This document shows, one piece after another, positions 6,635 through 13,623 of a DNA stretch of 13,626 bases (the first letter of the stretch is position 1; every line of letters starts with the position of its first letter). Position numbers and translations under genes: made by a program. Under the pieces are notes generated by a model, which saw only the letters and a list, made by a program, of their open reading frames with translations, made no database searches and was not told the DNA's origin. The stretch covers positions 1-13,626 of the forward strand of contig JBBITL010000099.1 in assembly GCA_037440765.1 (NCBI GenBank), given 5' to 3'. This stretch comes from DTKY01 sp037440765. Lineage in GTDB: Bacteria > Acidobacteriota > Terriglobia > Bryobacterales > Bryobacteraceae.

Positions 6635-6964
6635 TCAGACGTGCGCGTCCAGCATCTTCTGGAGTTCGCTCTTGCCGACGGCGCCCACCCGCTGCTCGAC
6701 TACCTTGCCGCCCTTGAACAGCAGCAGGGTCGGAATGCCGCGCACGCCGTAGCGCATGGCGGCTCCGCCGTTCTCATCAACGTTGAGCTTGCCCACCTTC
6801 ACTCTGCCGGCGTAGTCGTCCGCAATGGCGCCGACCGTGGGCTCCATCATGCGGCACGGGCCGCACCACTCGGCCCAGAAGTCCACCAGCACGGGGATTT
6901 CGGATTTGAGCACGTCATTATCGAACGACGCATCGTTGAAAGTCAGGGTATTAGCGCCAGCCAT
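6635..6964 (-). CDS. trxA: Thioredoxin
   Basis: A 109-residue cytoplasmic thioredoxin, normal length. The active site WCGPC is at residues 33-37 after VLVDFWAE, and the cis-proline loop is GIPTLLLF. No signal peptide or membrane segment is present. It reduces protein disulfides and donates electrons to enzymes such as peroxiredoxins; a Bcp-type peroxiredoxin lies 1.7 kb downstream on the same strand. A GGAG 7 nt before ATG 6962-6964 supports the start. Only 13 nt separate it from the glgA stop, so it is probably the last gene of a lexA-glgA-trxA transcript, closed by the hairpin at 6597-6628. Identification is firm. Confidence 0.96.
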   Translation of the reverse strand: MAGANTLTFNDASFDNDVLKSEIPVLVDFWAEWCGPCRMMEPTVGAIADDYAGRVKVGKLNVDENGGAAMRYGVRGIPTLLLFKGGKVVEQRVGAVGKSELQKMLDAHV

Positions 6965-6977
6965 TCGTATTCTCCAC

Positions 6978-8435
6978 TCAAGTAGATGATGCAGGCTCTC
7001 CCCGGGATTCAGAAGCCAGCCGCCGGTAGAGACCGGCGTATTCGCCAGCAGACGCTCCCCAGGAGTAGTCCTTGGCCATACCGTTCAGCATCAACCGCCG
7101 CCATCGCTCCGGGTTCCGGAAGGCGCCGAGCGCGTCGCGAAGCGCTCCGGCCATGGCCGCGGCCGAGTAGCCCTCGAACTTGAAGCCCGTGCTGCTGTCG
7201 ATCGTATCATCCAGACCGCCGGTGGCGCGAACCACGGGGACCGTGCCGTAGCGCAGGCTATAGATCTGGTTGAGGCCGCAAGGCTCGTAGCGGCTTGGCA
7301 TCAGGAAGATATCGCTGCCCGCCTCGATCCAGTGCGCCATGTCCTCGTCGTATGCGATCCTGACGGCGAACCGGTCCGGGTATCGCGCCGCCAGGTCCCT
7401 GAACAGCGCCTCGTAGCGCGCTTCTCCGGCGCCCAGCGCCACCAGCGACAGGTCCGCGGAAACGAGGTCCCCGGCGGCCTGCTCCAGCAGGTCAAACCCC
7501 TTCTGGCTTGCAAACCGCGAAACGATGCCCACCAGGGGACGCTCCAGGGCGCTCGCCGGCAGGCCGGCGCTCCTCAGCAGTTCGGCCTTGCAGGCGCGCT
7601 TGCCGGACAGGTCCGCGGCGGAGTAGTTGAAGGGGATGCGTGGGTCCGTCTCGGGATTCCACACCGAGTAGTCCACGCCGTTGAGTATCCCGTGCAGCAC
7701 GCCCGACCTTCCTCTCAGCAGGCCGTCAAGCCGGAAGCCGTAGTCGGGAGTCTGAATCTCCCTGGCATACCCCTTGCTTACGGTGCTGATGGCGTCGCTC
7801 GAGACGATGCCGCCCTTGAGCAGGTTCACGTCCCCGTAGAACTCCAGGCAGCCGGGGTGGAACAGGTCGCCGTTCAGCCCGGTCTGGCCGAGTTGCCAGC
7901 TCGCGAACACGCCCTGGTAGCCGAGGTTGTGTATGGTCAGCAGCGTCCTTGCGCCGAGGAAAGTGGGGTCCTGCGCGAACGCGGTGCGCAGCAGCAGCGG
8001 CACCAGCGCCGCCTGCCAGTCGTGGCAATGGAAGATGTGCGGGCGGAACAGCCTGCGCGCCACGATCAGCGCCGCGCGCGCCAGCACCGCGAAGCGGACG
8101 TGGTTATCGGGGAACTCGCCGTCCGGGCCGGCGTACAGGCCGTTCCTGTCGTACAGCTCCGGGCATTCCACCAGGTAGAAGGGCACGCCGCGCGCTTCCG
8201 AAACGTGCAGCCGCACCAGGCAGGCCCTGGGCCCCAGCCACACCGGCGCGTGCTCGATCACGCAGCGGCTCCGGCCGGCCTTCGCCTCCCGGTACCATGG
8301 CAGCACGACCGCCACCTCCAGCCCCAGGGCCTTCAGTTCAGGAGGCAGGGAGCCCACAACGTCGGCCAGCCCGCCGGTCTTGACAAAGGGCGTGGCCTCG
8401 GAGGCTACCATCAGGATCCTGAGAGCGCCGGACAT
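6978..8435 (-). CDS. glgA: Glycogen synthase (ADP-glucose dependent, GT5)
   Basis: A 485-residue cytoplasmic enzyme that transfers glucose from ADP-glucose to growing alpha-1,4-glucan. The N-terminal half has ILMVASEATPFVKTGGLADV with the KTGGL nucleotide-sugar motif at residues 19-23 (Lys19 corresponds to Lys15 of E. coli GlgA), HCHDWQA and TIHNLGYQG. The C-terminal half has GIVSRFASQKGFDL, PSRYEPCGLNQIYSLRYG and TGGLDDT, all typical of GT5. The frame continues upstream of ATG 8433-8435, but that part overlaps lexA and has no GlgA character. The start stands one base after the lexA stop (TAG-G-ATG), so translation is probably coupled to lexA. trxA follows after 13 nt. Length is close to E. 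coli GlgA. No branching enzyme or ADP-glucose pyrophosphorylase gene is in the window. Confidence 0.95.
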   Translation of the reverse strand: MSGALRILMVASEATPFVKTGGLADVVGSLPPELKALGLEVAVVLPWYREAKAGRSRCVIEHAPVWLGPRACLVRLHVSEARGVPFYLVECPELYDRNGLYAGPDGEFPDNHVRFAVLARAALIVARRLFRPHIFHCHDWQAALVPLLLRTAFAQDPTFLGARTLLTIHNLGYQGVFASWQLGQTGLNGDLFHPGCLEFYGDVNLLKGGIVSSDAISTVSKGYAREIQTPDYGFRLDGLLRGRSGVLHGILNGVDYSVWNPETDPRIPFNYSAADLSGKRACKAELLRSAGLPASALERPLVGIVSRFASQKGFDLLEQAAGDLVSADLSLVALGAGEARYEALFRDLAARYPDRFAVRIAYDEDMAHWIEAGSDIFLMPSRYEPCGLNQIYSLRYGTVPVVRATGGLDDTIDSSTGFKFEGYSAAAMAGALRDALGAFRNPERWRRLMLNGMAKDYSWGASAGEYAGLYRRLASESRGEPASST

Positions 8436-8436
8436 C

Positions 8437-9057
8437 CTACCGGTATTTTCGCAGGACGGCCAGCACCTTGCCCTGAATCTGTAGATCCTCGAGCGGCACC
8501 CGGATGGGAGGCATGGCGGCATTGGCCGGTTGCAGCCGCGCCGTGGAGCCGGACTCCCGGTAGAACCGCTTGAGCGTGGCCTCCGCGCCCCCCACCAGCG
8601 CCACCACGATGTCGCCGTCGGCGACGCGCGCCGAGCGCTCCACCAGCACCAGGTCGCCGTCGCAGATGTGGTCCTCAATCATGGAGTCACCGCGGACCTC
8701 GAGCGCGTAGAGATTGTCATCCGCCAGGAACTCGCCCAGGTTCAGCGTGTCGCGCCCGGGGATCGCCTCCACCGGCGCTCCGGCGGCGATGCGGCCTGCC
8801 AGCGGCACATCCGCCGCGCTCCGGCGGCGGCGCTCCTCCTGGAAATACTTTGGCGCAAGGTCGATGGACCGGCTCTGGTTGAAGCCGCGCCGCAGGTAGT
8901 GCTTGGCCTCCAGGGCCTGGATGTGCTTGTGCACGGTCGCCAGCGATGCCAGCTTCAGTTCGTCCGCGATCTCCTGGTAGCTGGGGCTGTAGCCGTGCTC
9001 CTCGATGAAGCGCGCGATCACGTCCAGCATCGCTTTCTGTTTCCGCGTCAGGGCCAT
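8437..9057 (-). CDS. lexA: LexA SOS repressor
   Basis: A 206-residue LexA of normal length. The N-terminal winged helix-turn-helix spans about residues 1-70 (LTRKQKAMLDVIARFIEEHG, SPSYQEIADELKLASLATVHKHI). The self-cleavage site is Ala87-Gly88 in VPLAGRI. The S24-family catalytic pair is Ser125 in GDSM and Lys163 in ATLKRF. It represses SOS genes and cleaves itself on contact with activated RecA. The recognition helix (SLATVHKHIQAL) resembles the Gram-positive type more than the E. coli one, so the operator should be checked. It is divergent from the enolase-like gene and directly upstream of glgA with 1 nt between. No Shine-Dalgarno is seen before ATG 9057; the promoter placement suggests a leaderless message. 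Confidence 0.96.
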   Translation of the reverse strand: MALTRKQKAMLDVIARFIEEHGYSPSYQEIADELKLASLATVHKHIQALEAKHYLRRGFNQSRSIDLAPKYFQEERRRRSAADVPLAGRIAAGAPVEAIPGRDTLNLGEFLADDNLYALEVRGDSMIEDHICDGDLVLVERSARVADGDIVVALVGGAEATLKRFYRESGSTARLQPANAAMPPIRVPLEDLQIQGKVLAVLRKYR

Positions 9058-9063
9058 GGCCCC

Positions 9064-9092
9064 ATTGTGGGCGAATAAAAAGGGAAAGTCAA
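9064..9092 (-). promoter_or_regulatory. Candidate lexA promoter
   Basis: On the minus strand TTGACT (9092-9087), a 17-nt spacer and CACAAT (9069-9064) match the sigma70 boxes at 5/6 and 4/6. The predicted transcription start would fall at or within a base or two of the lexA ATG (9057). I saw no clear SOS operator in the 92-nt region. Confidence 0.45.
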
Positions 9093-9118
9093 CCGGCCTC
9101 CCTCCCGCGCCCCTGTTG

Positions 9119-9124
9119 TATACT
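9119..9124 (+). promoter_or_regulatory. Candidate -10 box of the enolase-superfamily gene
   Basis: TATACT lies 25 nt before ATG 9150. No convincing -35 hexamer is found at 16-18 nt. A strong ribosome site, GGGAGGAG (about 9136-9143), follows and fixes the start at 9150. Confidence 0.35.
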
Positions 9125-9149
9125 TGAACCTGCTTGGGAGGAGTCCACT

Positions 9150-10490
9150 ATGAAACACTCGCTCATACTGCCGAAGAGCCGCCGCGCTTTCATGAAGGCC
9201 GCCGCGGGCCTCACGGCGGGCAGTTTCTGGGCCGACCAGACGCTGGACGCCGCCGTGCAGAACACACAACGGAACTCCGCGCCTTCGCAACTGAAGATCA
9301 CCGACCTGCGCGTGGCAACCCTGGCCAAGGCGCCGTTCACCTGCCCCGTCATCCGCATTGACACCAACCAGGGCATCTCGGGTTACGGCGAGGTGCGCGA
9401 CGGCGCCAGCAAGACCTACGCGCTGATGCTCAAGAGCCGCATTCTCGGCCAGAACCCCTGCAACGTCGAGCAGATATTCCGCCGGCTGCGCCAGTTCGGC
9501 GGGCATGGACGCATGGCGGGCGGCGTGGTCGCCATCGAAGAAGCCTGCTGGGACCTGGCCGGCAAGGCCTATAACGTGCCCGTCTACCAGATGCTGGGCG
9601 GCAAGTACCGCGACCGCTGCCGCTGCTACTGCGACACGCCGGATTCGCCCGACCCCAAGGTCTTCGGCGAGCGCATGAAGAAGCGCATGGAGATGGGCTT
9701 CACCTACTTCAAGATGGACATCGGCATCGGCCGCCTGAAGGGGATACCGGGCACCGTCTCGGGCATGTCGCAGGAACGCTGGCGTGAGCACACTCTCACC
9801 GGCGTCGAGATCACCGATAAAGGCGCCGAACTGATGGCCGACTACATCATGCAGGTGCGCGAGGTGGTGGGCTGGGAGGTCCCCATCGCCACGGACCATT
9901 TCGGCAGCATGGGTCTGAACTCCATCATCAGGCTCGGCAAGGCCTTCCAGAAGTGCAACCTGGCCTGGATGGAGGACTGCATTCCGTGGTACCACACCGG
10001 CCTGCTCAAGAAGATCACCGACGCGCTGGACGTGCCCATCTGCACCGGTGAGGATATCTACCTGCTGGAGCCTTTCGAGGTCCTTTGCCGGGAGCAGGCG
10101 GTGGACATCATCCACCCGGACCTGTCCACCTCGGGTGGCATCCTGGAAACCAAGAGAATCGGCGACATGGCCCAGAAGTACGGCGTGCCCATGGCCATGC
10201 ACATGGCCGGCTCGCCTGTCTGCTGCATGGCCAACGTGCACTGCGCGGCGGCCACCGAGGGCTTCCTGGTCATGGAGAACCACTCGGTGGACATCCCCTG
10301 GTGGGACGACCTCGTCGACGGCGTCGAGAAGCCCATCCTCAACAAGGGCTACGTGAGGGTGCCCGAAGGGCCGGGCCTGGGCTTCACGCTCAACGAAGAG
10401 GCGATGAAGAAGCACCTGATCGACAAGAACTACTTCGACCCCACGCCGGAGTGGAACAACGAACGTTCCGCCGACAACCTGTACTCCTGA
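9150..10490 (+). CDS. Tat-exported enolase-superfamily (mandelate racemase/muconate lactonizing-like) enzyme
   Basis: A 446-residue protein, start set by GGGAGGAG 6 nt before ATG. Residues 10-24 read SRRAFMKAAAGLTAG, a twin-arginine signal, so the folded enzyme is probably exported. The capping domain (about 48-150) is followed by the barrel, with Lys188 in FKMD, metal ligands at Asp249 (TDHFG), Glu275 (MEDCIP) and Glu301 (TGEDIY), then HPDLSTSGGI and His351 in AMHMAGSP. This KxD...D...E...E...H layout fits acid-sugar dehydratases or racemases that abstract a proton alpha to a carboxylate. The substrate cannot be read from the sequence; a sugar acid is the likeliest. No sugar transporter or kinase neighbour helps. 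It is divergent from lexA and converges on the ABC permease gene. Confidence 0.9.
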   Translation: MKHSLILPKSRRAFMKAAAGLTAGSFWADQTLDAAVQNTQRNSAPSQLKITDLRVATLAKAPFTCPVIRIDTNQGISGYGEVRDGASKTYALMLKSRILGQNPCNVEQIFRRLRQFGGHGRMAGGVVAIEEACWDLAGKAYNVPVYQMLGGKYRDRCRCYCDTPDSPDPKVFGERMKKRMEMGFTYFKMDIGIGRLKGIPGTVSGMSQERWREHTLTGVEITDKGAELMADYIMQVREVVGWEVPIATDHFGSMGLNSIIRLGKAFQKCNLAWMEDCIPWYHTGLLKKITDALDVPICTGEDIYLLEPFEVLCREQAVDIIHPDLSTSGGILETKRIGDMAQKYGVPMAMHMAGSPVCCMANVHCAAATEGFLVMENHSVDIPWWDDLVDGVEKPILNKGYVRVPEGPGLGFTLNEEAMKKHLIDKNYFDPTPEWNNERSADNLYS

Positions 10491-10507
10491 CGGCCTCCGG
10501 TCCCGAA

Positions 10508-10527
10508 CCGCGAGCGTGAGCCAGCGG
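10508..10527 (+). repeat. REP-like 20-nt hairpin, orientation A, copy 2
   Basis: CCGC-GA-GC-GTGA-GC-CA-GCGG, one base different from the copy at 5053-5072, which turns one GA of the tandem mismatch into CA. It starts two bases beyond the stop of the minus-strand permease gene and 18 bases after the enolase-like gene stop. Confidence 0.65.
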
Positions 10528-10529
10528 AC

Positions 10530-11567
10530 CTAGCTCCAGCGGAACAGCTTCAGCGCCACGACAAAGCTGGCGATCAGCCAAGCTGCCAGCACGCCCGCCT
10601 CGGGTACAAGTTGCGCCACGCCGGCCCCCTCCAGCATGTTCGCCCTGAGGGCGTCGATCACCGCGGTCAATGGCAGCGCCCGAATCAGCGGCTGGACCGC
10701 GTCCGGGAAACGGCTCGCGGAGAAAAACACGCCGGATAGGATCCACATCGGCAGCAAGACCAGGTTCGCCAGCCCCGATACCGCCTCGATGGTCCTGACG
10801 CGGCAGGCGATCAGCAGCCCCATCGCGGTGAAGGCGAGCGAGCCGAGCAGGCAGAACACCGCCAGCACCGCGAGCGAGCCTCGCAAGGGAACGCCGAACA
10901 TGAGGACGCCGAAGGCCAGGATCGCCCCCACCTCGATGACCAGCACCGAAAGCCGCGAGATCAGGAATGACATCAGGTAGGACTGCCGCAGCATGGGCGT
11001 CGCGATCAGCCGCTTCATGAGCTTCTTGCGGCGCGAGTCGACGATGGCGAAAGCGATGCTCCAGACGCCGCTCCCCAACAGGTTCATTCCGACCAGGCCG
11101 GGGAGCAGGAAGTCGATGTAGCGGCTTCCAGGCTCCTTCATCAGTTGGTCGGCCGCCGCCACCGGGTCCACCCGCCCCGCGGCCCGCTGGATGGCCCGGT
11201 CGGCCAGCATGCGCGCCGTGCGCCCGTCGGGATTCGCGTCGTCGTAGCGAAAGACCACCCCGCCGCCGGGCGCGGGCTCGGCCACCAGAGCCAGCTTGCC
11301 GGTCCTCAGAGCCTCCTCGGCGGCCGGCACGGGCAAGGCTTGCACGTTGAGCTGCTTCTCCTGCCTGAGGGACTGCACCAGTTCGGGCGTGGTGGCGGCG
11401 ATCTTCAGGACGTCCGCGGGCCGGTCGCGGAACGCCAGACCCAGGCCCGCCGCCAGCAGAATCGGAAAGACAAAAACCCAGAACACGGCCTCCGGCTCGC
11501 GGATGAACTCCCGGAAGCGGACCAGCGTCAACTGGGCCAGGGCGCTCTTCTCCAGGGTCCTAGTCAT
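10530..11567 (-). CDS. ABC-2 type transporter permease
   Basis: A 345-residue integral membrane protein. One helix near the N-terminus (VFWVFVFPILLAAGLGLAF, about 29-47) is followed by a soluble, extracytoplasmic-looking domain (about 50-155), then about five helices from about 160 (including LLPGLVGMNLLGSGVW, VLVIEVGAILAFGVLMFGV, LAVFCLLGSLAFTAMGLLIA, LVLLPMWILSGVFF). This is the ABC-2/DrrB-like exporter layout. The motif LLPMWILSGVFF with the following PLTAVIDALR is typical of the family. Its ATG overlaps the ATPase stop by 8 nt, so the pair is made together. The substrate is unknown; drugs, lipids or polysaccharides are all possible. Confidence 0.92.
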   Translation of the reverse strand: MTRTLEKSALAQLTLVRFREFIREPEAVFWVFVFPILLAAGLGLAFRDRPADVLKIAATTPELVQSLRQEKQLNVQALPVPAAEEALRTGKLALVAEPAPGGGVVFRYDDANPDGRTARMLADRAIQRAAGRVDPVAAADQLMKEPGSRYIDFLLPGLVGMNLLGSGVWSIAFAIVDSRRKKLMKRLIATPMLRQSYLMSFLISRLSVLVIEVGAILAFGVLMFGVPLRGSLAVLAVFCLLGSLAFTAMGLLIACRVRTIEAVSGLANLVLLPMWILSGVFFSASRFPDAVQPLIRALPLTAVIDALRANMLEGAGVAQLVPEAGVLAAWLIASFVVALKLFRWS

Positions 11568-12324
11568 CGCGCAGGTGCCGCCCCGTCAGCGCGACGAAGA
11601 CGTCCTCCAGGTTTCCGGTGGTGGGCTGCGGGCGGGGCGTCACGCCGACCGTTGCGACCAGCTCGGCGGGCGAGCCGAGCGCGATTACCTTGCCGAGATC
11701 CATGATGGCGACGCGCTCGCACAGCCGCTCGGCCTCCTCCATGTAGTGCGTCGTGAGCAGGATCGTCTTCCCCGACTGTTTGAACCGCTCGATGAGATCC
11801 CAGAGCATCCGGCGGGCCTGCGGGTCGAGCCCCGTCGTCGGCTCGTCCAGAAACAAGAACTCGGGGTCCCCGGCCAGGGCGCAGGCCAGCGCCAGCCGCT
11901 GCTTCTGCCCGCCGGACAGCGTCCCCACGCGCGATTTCGCCTTGTCCTCGAGCTGCACCAATTCGATGACCTCGGCAGCCTCCGGACCACGCCGGAAGAA
12001 ACTGCGAAACAGGCGCACGGTCTCGATAACGGTGAGCTTCTCCGAGAGTTGCGTCTCCTGGAGCTGGATGCCGAGCCTCTGCCGCAGCTCGGACTGGTGC
12101 GAGTTCCAGTGCATGCCGAGCAGTTCCACCTCGCCCGAATCGGGCTTCGTGAGGCCCTCGCAGATCTCGACCGTGGTGGTCTTGCCCGCGCCGTTGGGGC
12201 CGAGCAGGCCGAAGCACTCCCCTGGCATCACGTCGAGGTCAACGCCGTTAACGGCGACGACGTCCTTGTATGTCTTCCTGAGATCGCGGACCCGCAACGC
12301 GGCCCCCGCAGCAGGCGCTGCCAT
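11560..12324 (-). CDS. ABC transporter ATP-binding protein (ABC-2/DrrA-like)
   Basis: A 254-residue cytoplasmic ATPase that powers the permease encoded directly downstream. Walker A GPNGAGKT is at residues 42-49, the Q-loop is near residue 89 (GIQLQET), the signature LSGGQ at 136-140, Walker B FLFLDE at 156-161 with catalytic Glu161, and the switch His193 in TTHYMEEAERL. The C-terminal stretch after about 215 is short. The start ATG 12322-12324 lacks a Shine-Dalgarno; CATACT (12337-12332), a possible -10, would put the transcript start right at the ATG. It is divergent from the sigma factor gene with 81 nt between them. Confidence 0.95.
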   Translation of the reverse strand: MAAPAAGAALRVRDLRKTYKDVVAVNGVDLDVMPGECFGLLGPNGAGKTTTVEICEGLTKPDSGEVELLGMHWNSHQSELRQRLGIQLQETQLSEKLTVIETVRLFRSFFRRGPEAAEVIELVQLEDKAKSRVGTLSGGQKQRLALACALAGDPEFLFLDEPTTGLDPQARRMLWDLIERFKQSGKTILLTTHYMEEAERLCERVAIMDLGKVIALGSPAELVATVGVTPRPQPTTGNLEDVFVALTGRHLRDD

Positions 12325-12405
12325 AAGATTCAGTATGGCATTGCATTCCCGGGCGTATCTTTTGGCCCTGGTTGCGGTAAATGTGATTGAGGGCGTCGAG
12401 CCAAC

Positions 12406-13120
12406 ATGACGGAGCCGGAATTCCTAGCCGCCTTTCAGGAACACAAGGACGCCGTTTACCGTTTCGCCTGGCGCATGACGAGCTCCCCCGCAGCGGCGGA
12501 GGACGTGGCACAGGACGTGTTTCTCTCATCGCTTCGCCAGCCCGAACGGCTTCGACCGCGGCCGCGGCCAGCTTCGGTCGTTCCTGTTCGGCGTAGCGCG
12601 CAACCTTGCGCTCGAGCGATGCCGCGAGGAGAACCGTTGGGAGCCGCTGGAAGAGGAGCGGTTCGTGGCCGAGCCTGTGGACGCCGGCGCGGGCGAGTCC
12701 GCCGATATCGTCGGGGCGGCTGTGCGCGCGCTGCCGCCGCTGCAACGTGAGGCTTTGGTGCTCGCCGAGTACGAGGGTCTCTCGCTCGATGAGATTGCGC
12801 GTGCCGTCGAGTCGGAGGTAGGCGCCGTGAAGGCCAGACTGCATCGGGCGCGCGAGAATCTGCGGCGAATGCTTGCGCCGCTGAGGGAATCTCATGGAAC
12901 CGTTGGATGGCAGGGAACTAGGCGAGCTCTTGAAGGAATGGCAGGCGCCAGCCGCGCCGCCCGGTTTGGAGCAGAGGCTCTTTCCGGGAGTTCGCCGCCT
13001 GCCTTGGTGGCGGTGGCTTTTCGGCGGGAGTATCCGGGTCCCGGTGCCAGTTTGTATCGTCGCAGTGGTCATTCTCCTGGTGTCCGTCTTCGCCACGAGG
13101 CGCACCTATCAGGCGCCTGA
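12406..13120 (+). CDS. ECF sigma factor, frameshifted
   Basis: Region 2 is read from ATG 12406: EFLAAFQEHKDAVYRFAWRM and AEDVAQDVFLSSLRQP. The frame then fails near 12541. In the next frame the protein continues at once: NGFDRGRGQLRSFLFGVARN, then REENRWEPLEEE, and region 4 with ALPPLQREALVLAEYEGLSL, DEIARAVESEVGAVKARLHR and ARENLRRMLAPL. Dropping one C from CCC at 12541-12543 joins the halves perfectly (RQPNGFDRG), so a one-base insertion or sequence error is likely. An ECF sigma should end soon after MLAPLRESHG (about 12892), but this frame runs on to 13120, overlapping the next gene by 227 nt with no sigma character. As written, the gene would give only a truncated region 2. It is followed by a likely anti-sigma gene. 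Confidence 0.8.
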
Positions 13121-13322
13121 ACCCGTGATCCGGGAGGTCATGTTTGCTGATTTTCAGCCGGTGAAGCAACTCCAACCGCGAATCATCCGAGGTGGATATG
13201 AAAGCAACCGAGTTGGTGCTGGCAATTGCTGTCTGCCTGCCCGCGTGGGCGCAAACCGGCATCATCATGAGCGGCAGTGGGGGCAGCGGGAGCATGCTGT
13301 TCTCCTTCGAAACGCGGCATGA
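12894..13322 (+). CDS. Putative anti-sigma factor with one membrane helix
   Basis: A 142-residue product from ATG 12894. The N-terminal part, ELGELLKEWQAPAAPPGLEQ, is soluble and helical, and the arginine/tryptophan-rich RRLPWWRWLFGG precedes one membrane helix (VPVPVCIVAVVILLVSVFA, about residues 48-66). A short outer segment contains FQPVKQLQPRIIRGGYESN. The position straight after an ECF sigma gene and the soluble-helix-outer domain plan support an anti-sigma role; I see no zinc HxxxCxxC motif, so it is not a classical ZAS type. After about residue 106 the reading overlaps the next gene by 125 nt and looks like run-on. CGA at 13209-13211 is one transition from TGA, which would give a normal end about 12 nt into the next gene. 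Confidence 0.65.
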   Translation: MEPLDGRELGELLKEWQAPAAPPGLEQRLFPGVRRLPWWRWLFGGSIRVPVPVCIVAVVILLVSVFATRRTYQAPEPVIREVMFADFQPVKQLQPRIIRGGYESNRVGAGNCCLPARVGANRHHHERQWGQREHAVLLRNAA

Positions 13323-13623
13323 GCCGCCTTCGCCGGTCATCAAGGGCCTCGGGAGAGGCGGCGTCATGGTCGGACAGGGCGGGGCGCATCGCTTCATGAT
13401 GGACCCCTCTACGCGCCGGGTATTTGGCTACGACATAGAGATCGAGCCTCTCAAGGAGACCGATTCCTATAGGATCACCTTCGGCCCGCTCGACCTCATC
13501 CCGGACGACCCAGCCGTCACCGTGATTCCCCTGCCGGCGAACCCTGCGCCGCAGACTGTGCGCCGCGGCGACGCCGCGCTGCGACCGGCCTGGCCCTCGC
13601 GGCTGAGGATCAGGTCCTCGTAG
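13198..13623 (+). CDS. Small secreted protein of the sigma/anti-sigma cluster
   Basis: A 141-residue product from ATG 13198, with a GAGGTGG just upstream; a GTG two codons earlier is a less likely start. Residues 1-19 form a signal peptide (KATELVLAIAVCLPAWA). A glycine/serine-rich part follows (SGSGGSGS), then a compact region containing RRVFGYDIEIEPLKETDSYR and ITFGPLDL. No known catalytic motif is seen. The last residues (ALRPAWPSRLRIRSS, TAG 13621-13623) look like wrong-frame sequence; the +2-shifted frame from about 13578 reads GLALAAEDQVLVA and stays open to the window end. The true C-terminus may therefore lie beyond the window. Its place suggests an envelope protein controlled by, or sensed by, the sigma/anti-sigma pair. 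Confidence 0.65.
   Translation: MKATELVLAIAVCLPAWAQTGIIMSGSGGSGSMLFSFETRHEPPSPVIKGLGRGGVMVGQGGAHRFMMDPSTRRVFGYDIEIEPLKETDSYRITFGPLDLIPDDPAVTVIPLPANPAPQTVRRGDAALRPAWPSRLRIRSS

Noticed and set aside
5489..6985. 498-codon plus-strand open frame over the TPR and trxA genes
   Set aside because: It is a shadow of two clearly identified minus-strand genes in high-GC DNA and spans their intergenic terminator.
7332..8573. 413-codon plus-strand open frame over glgA and lexA
   Set aside because: It is antisense to two firmly identified genes; composition is low in complexity and no family is recognisable.
8436..8678. 81-residue N-terminal extension of GlgA
   Set aside because: It overlaps the LexA coding region in another frame, is rich in Arg, Trp and Ser, and GlgA starts normally at ATG 8435 just after the lexA stop.
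9110..9132. Possible LexA operator around TTGTATACTTGAAC
   Set aside because: GTATAC is palindromic but the flanks are not symmetric, and it matches neither the E. coli CTG-N10-CAG nor the GAAC-N4-GTTC pattern.
9048..10415. 455-codon open frame antisense to the enolase-superfamily gene
   Set aside because: The opposite strand encodes a protein with full catalytic motifs. The antisense product is rich in His, Ala, Val and Gly, as expected from codon bias at high GC, with no domain.
10865..10885. Further copy of the GA hairpin (CACCGCGAGCGAGCCTCGC)
   Set aside because: It lies inside the permease gene, lacks the GTGA loop and symmetric second arm, and is explained by codon composition.
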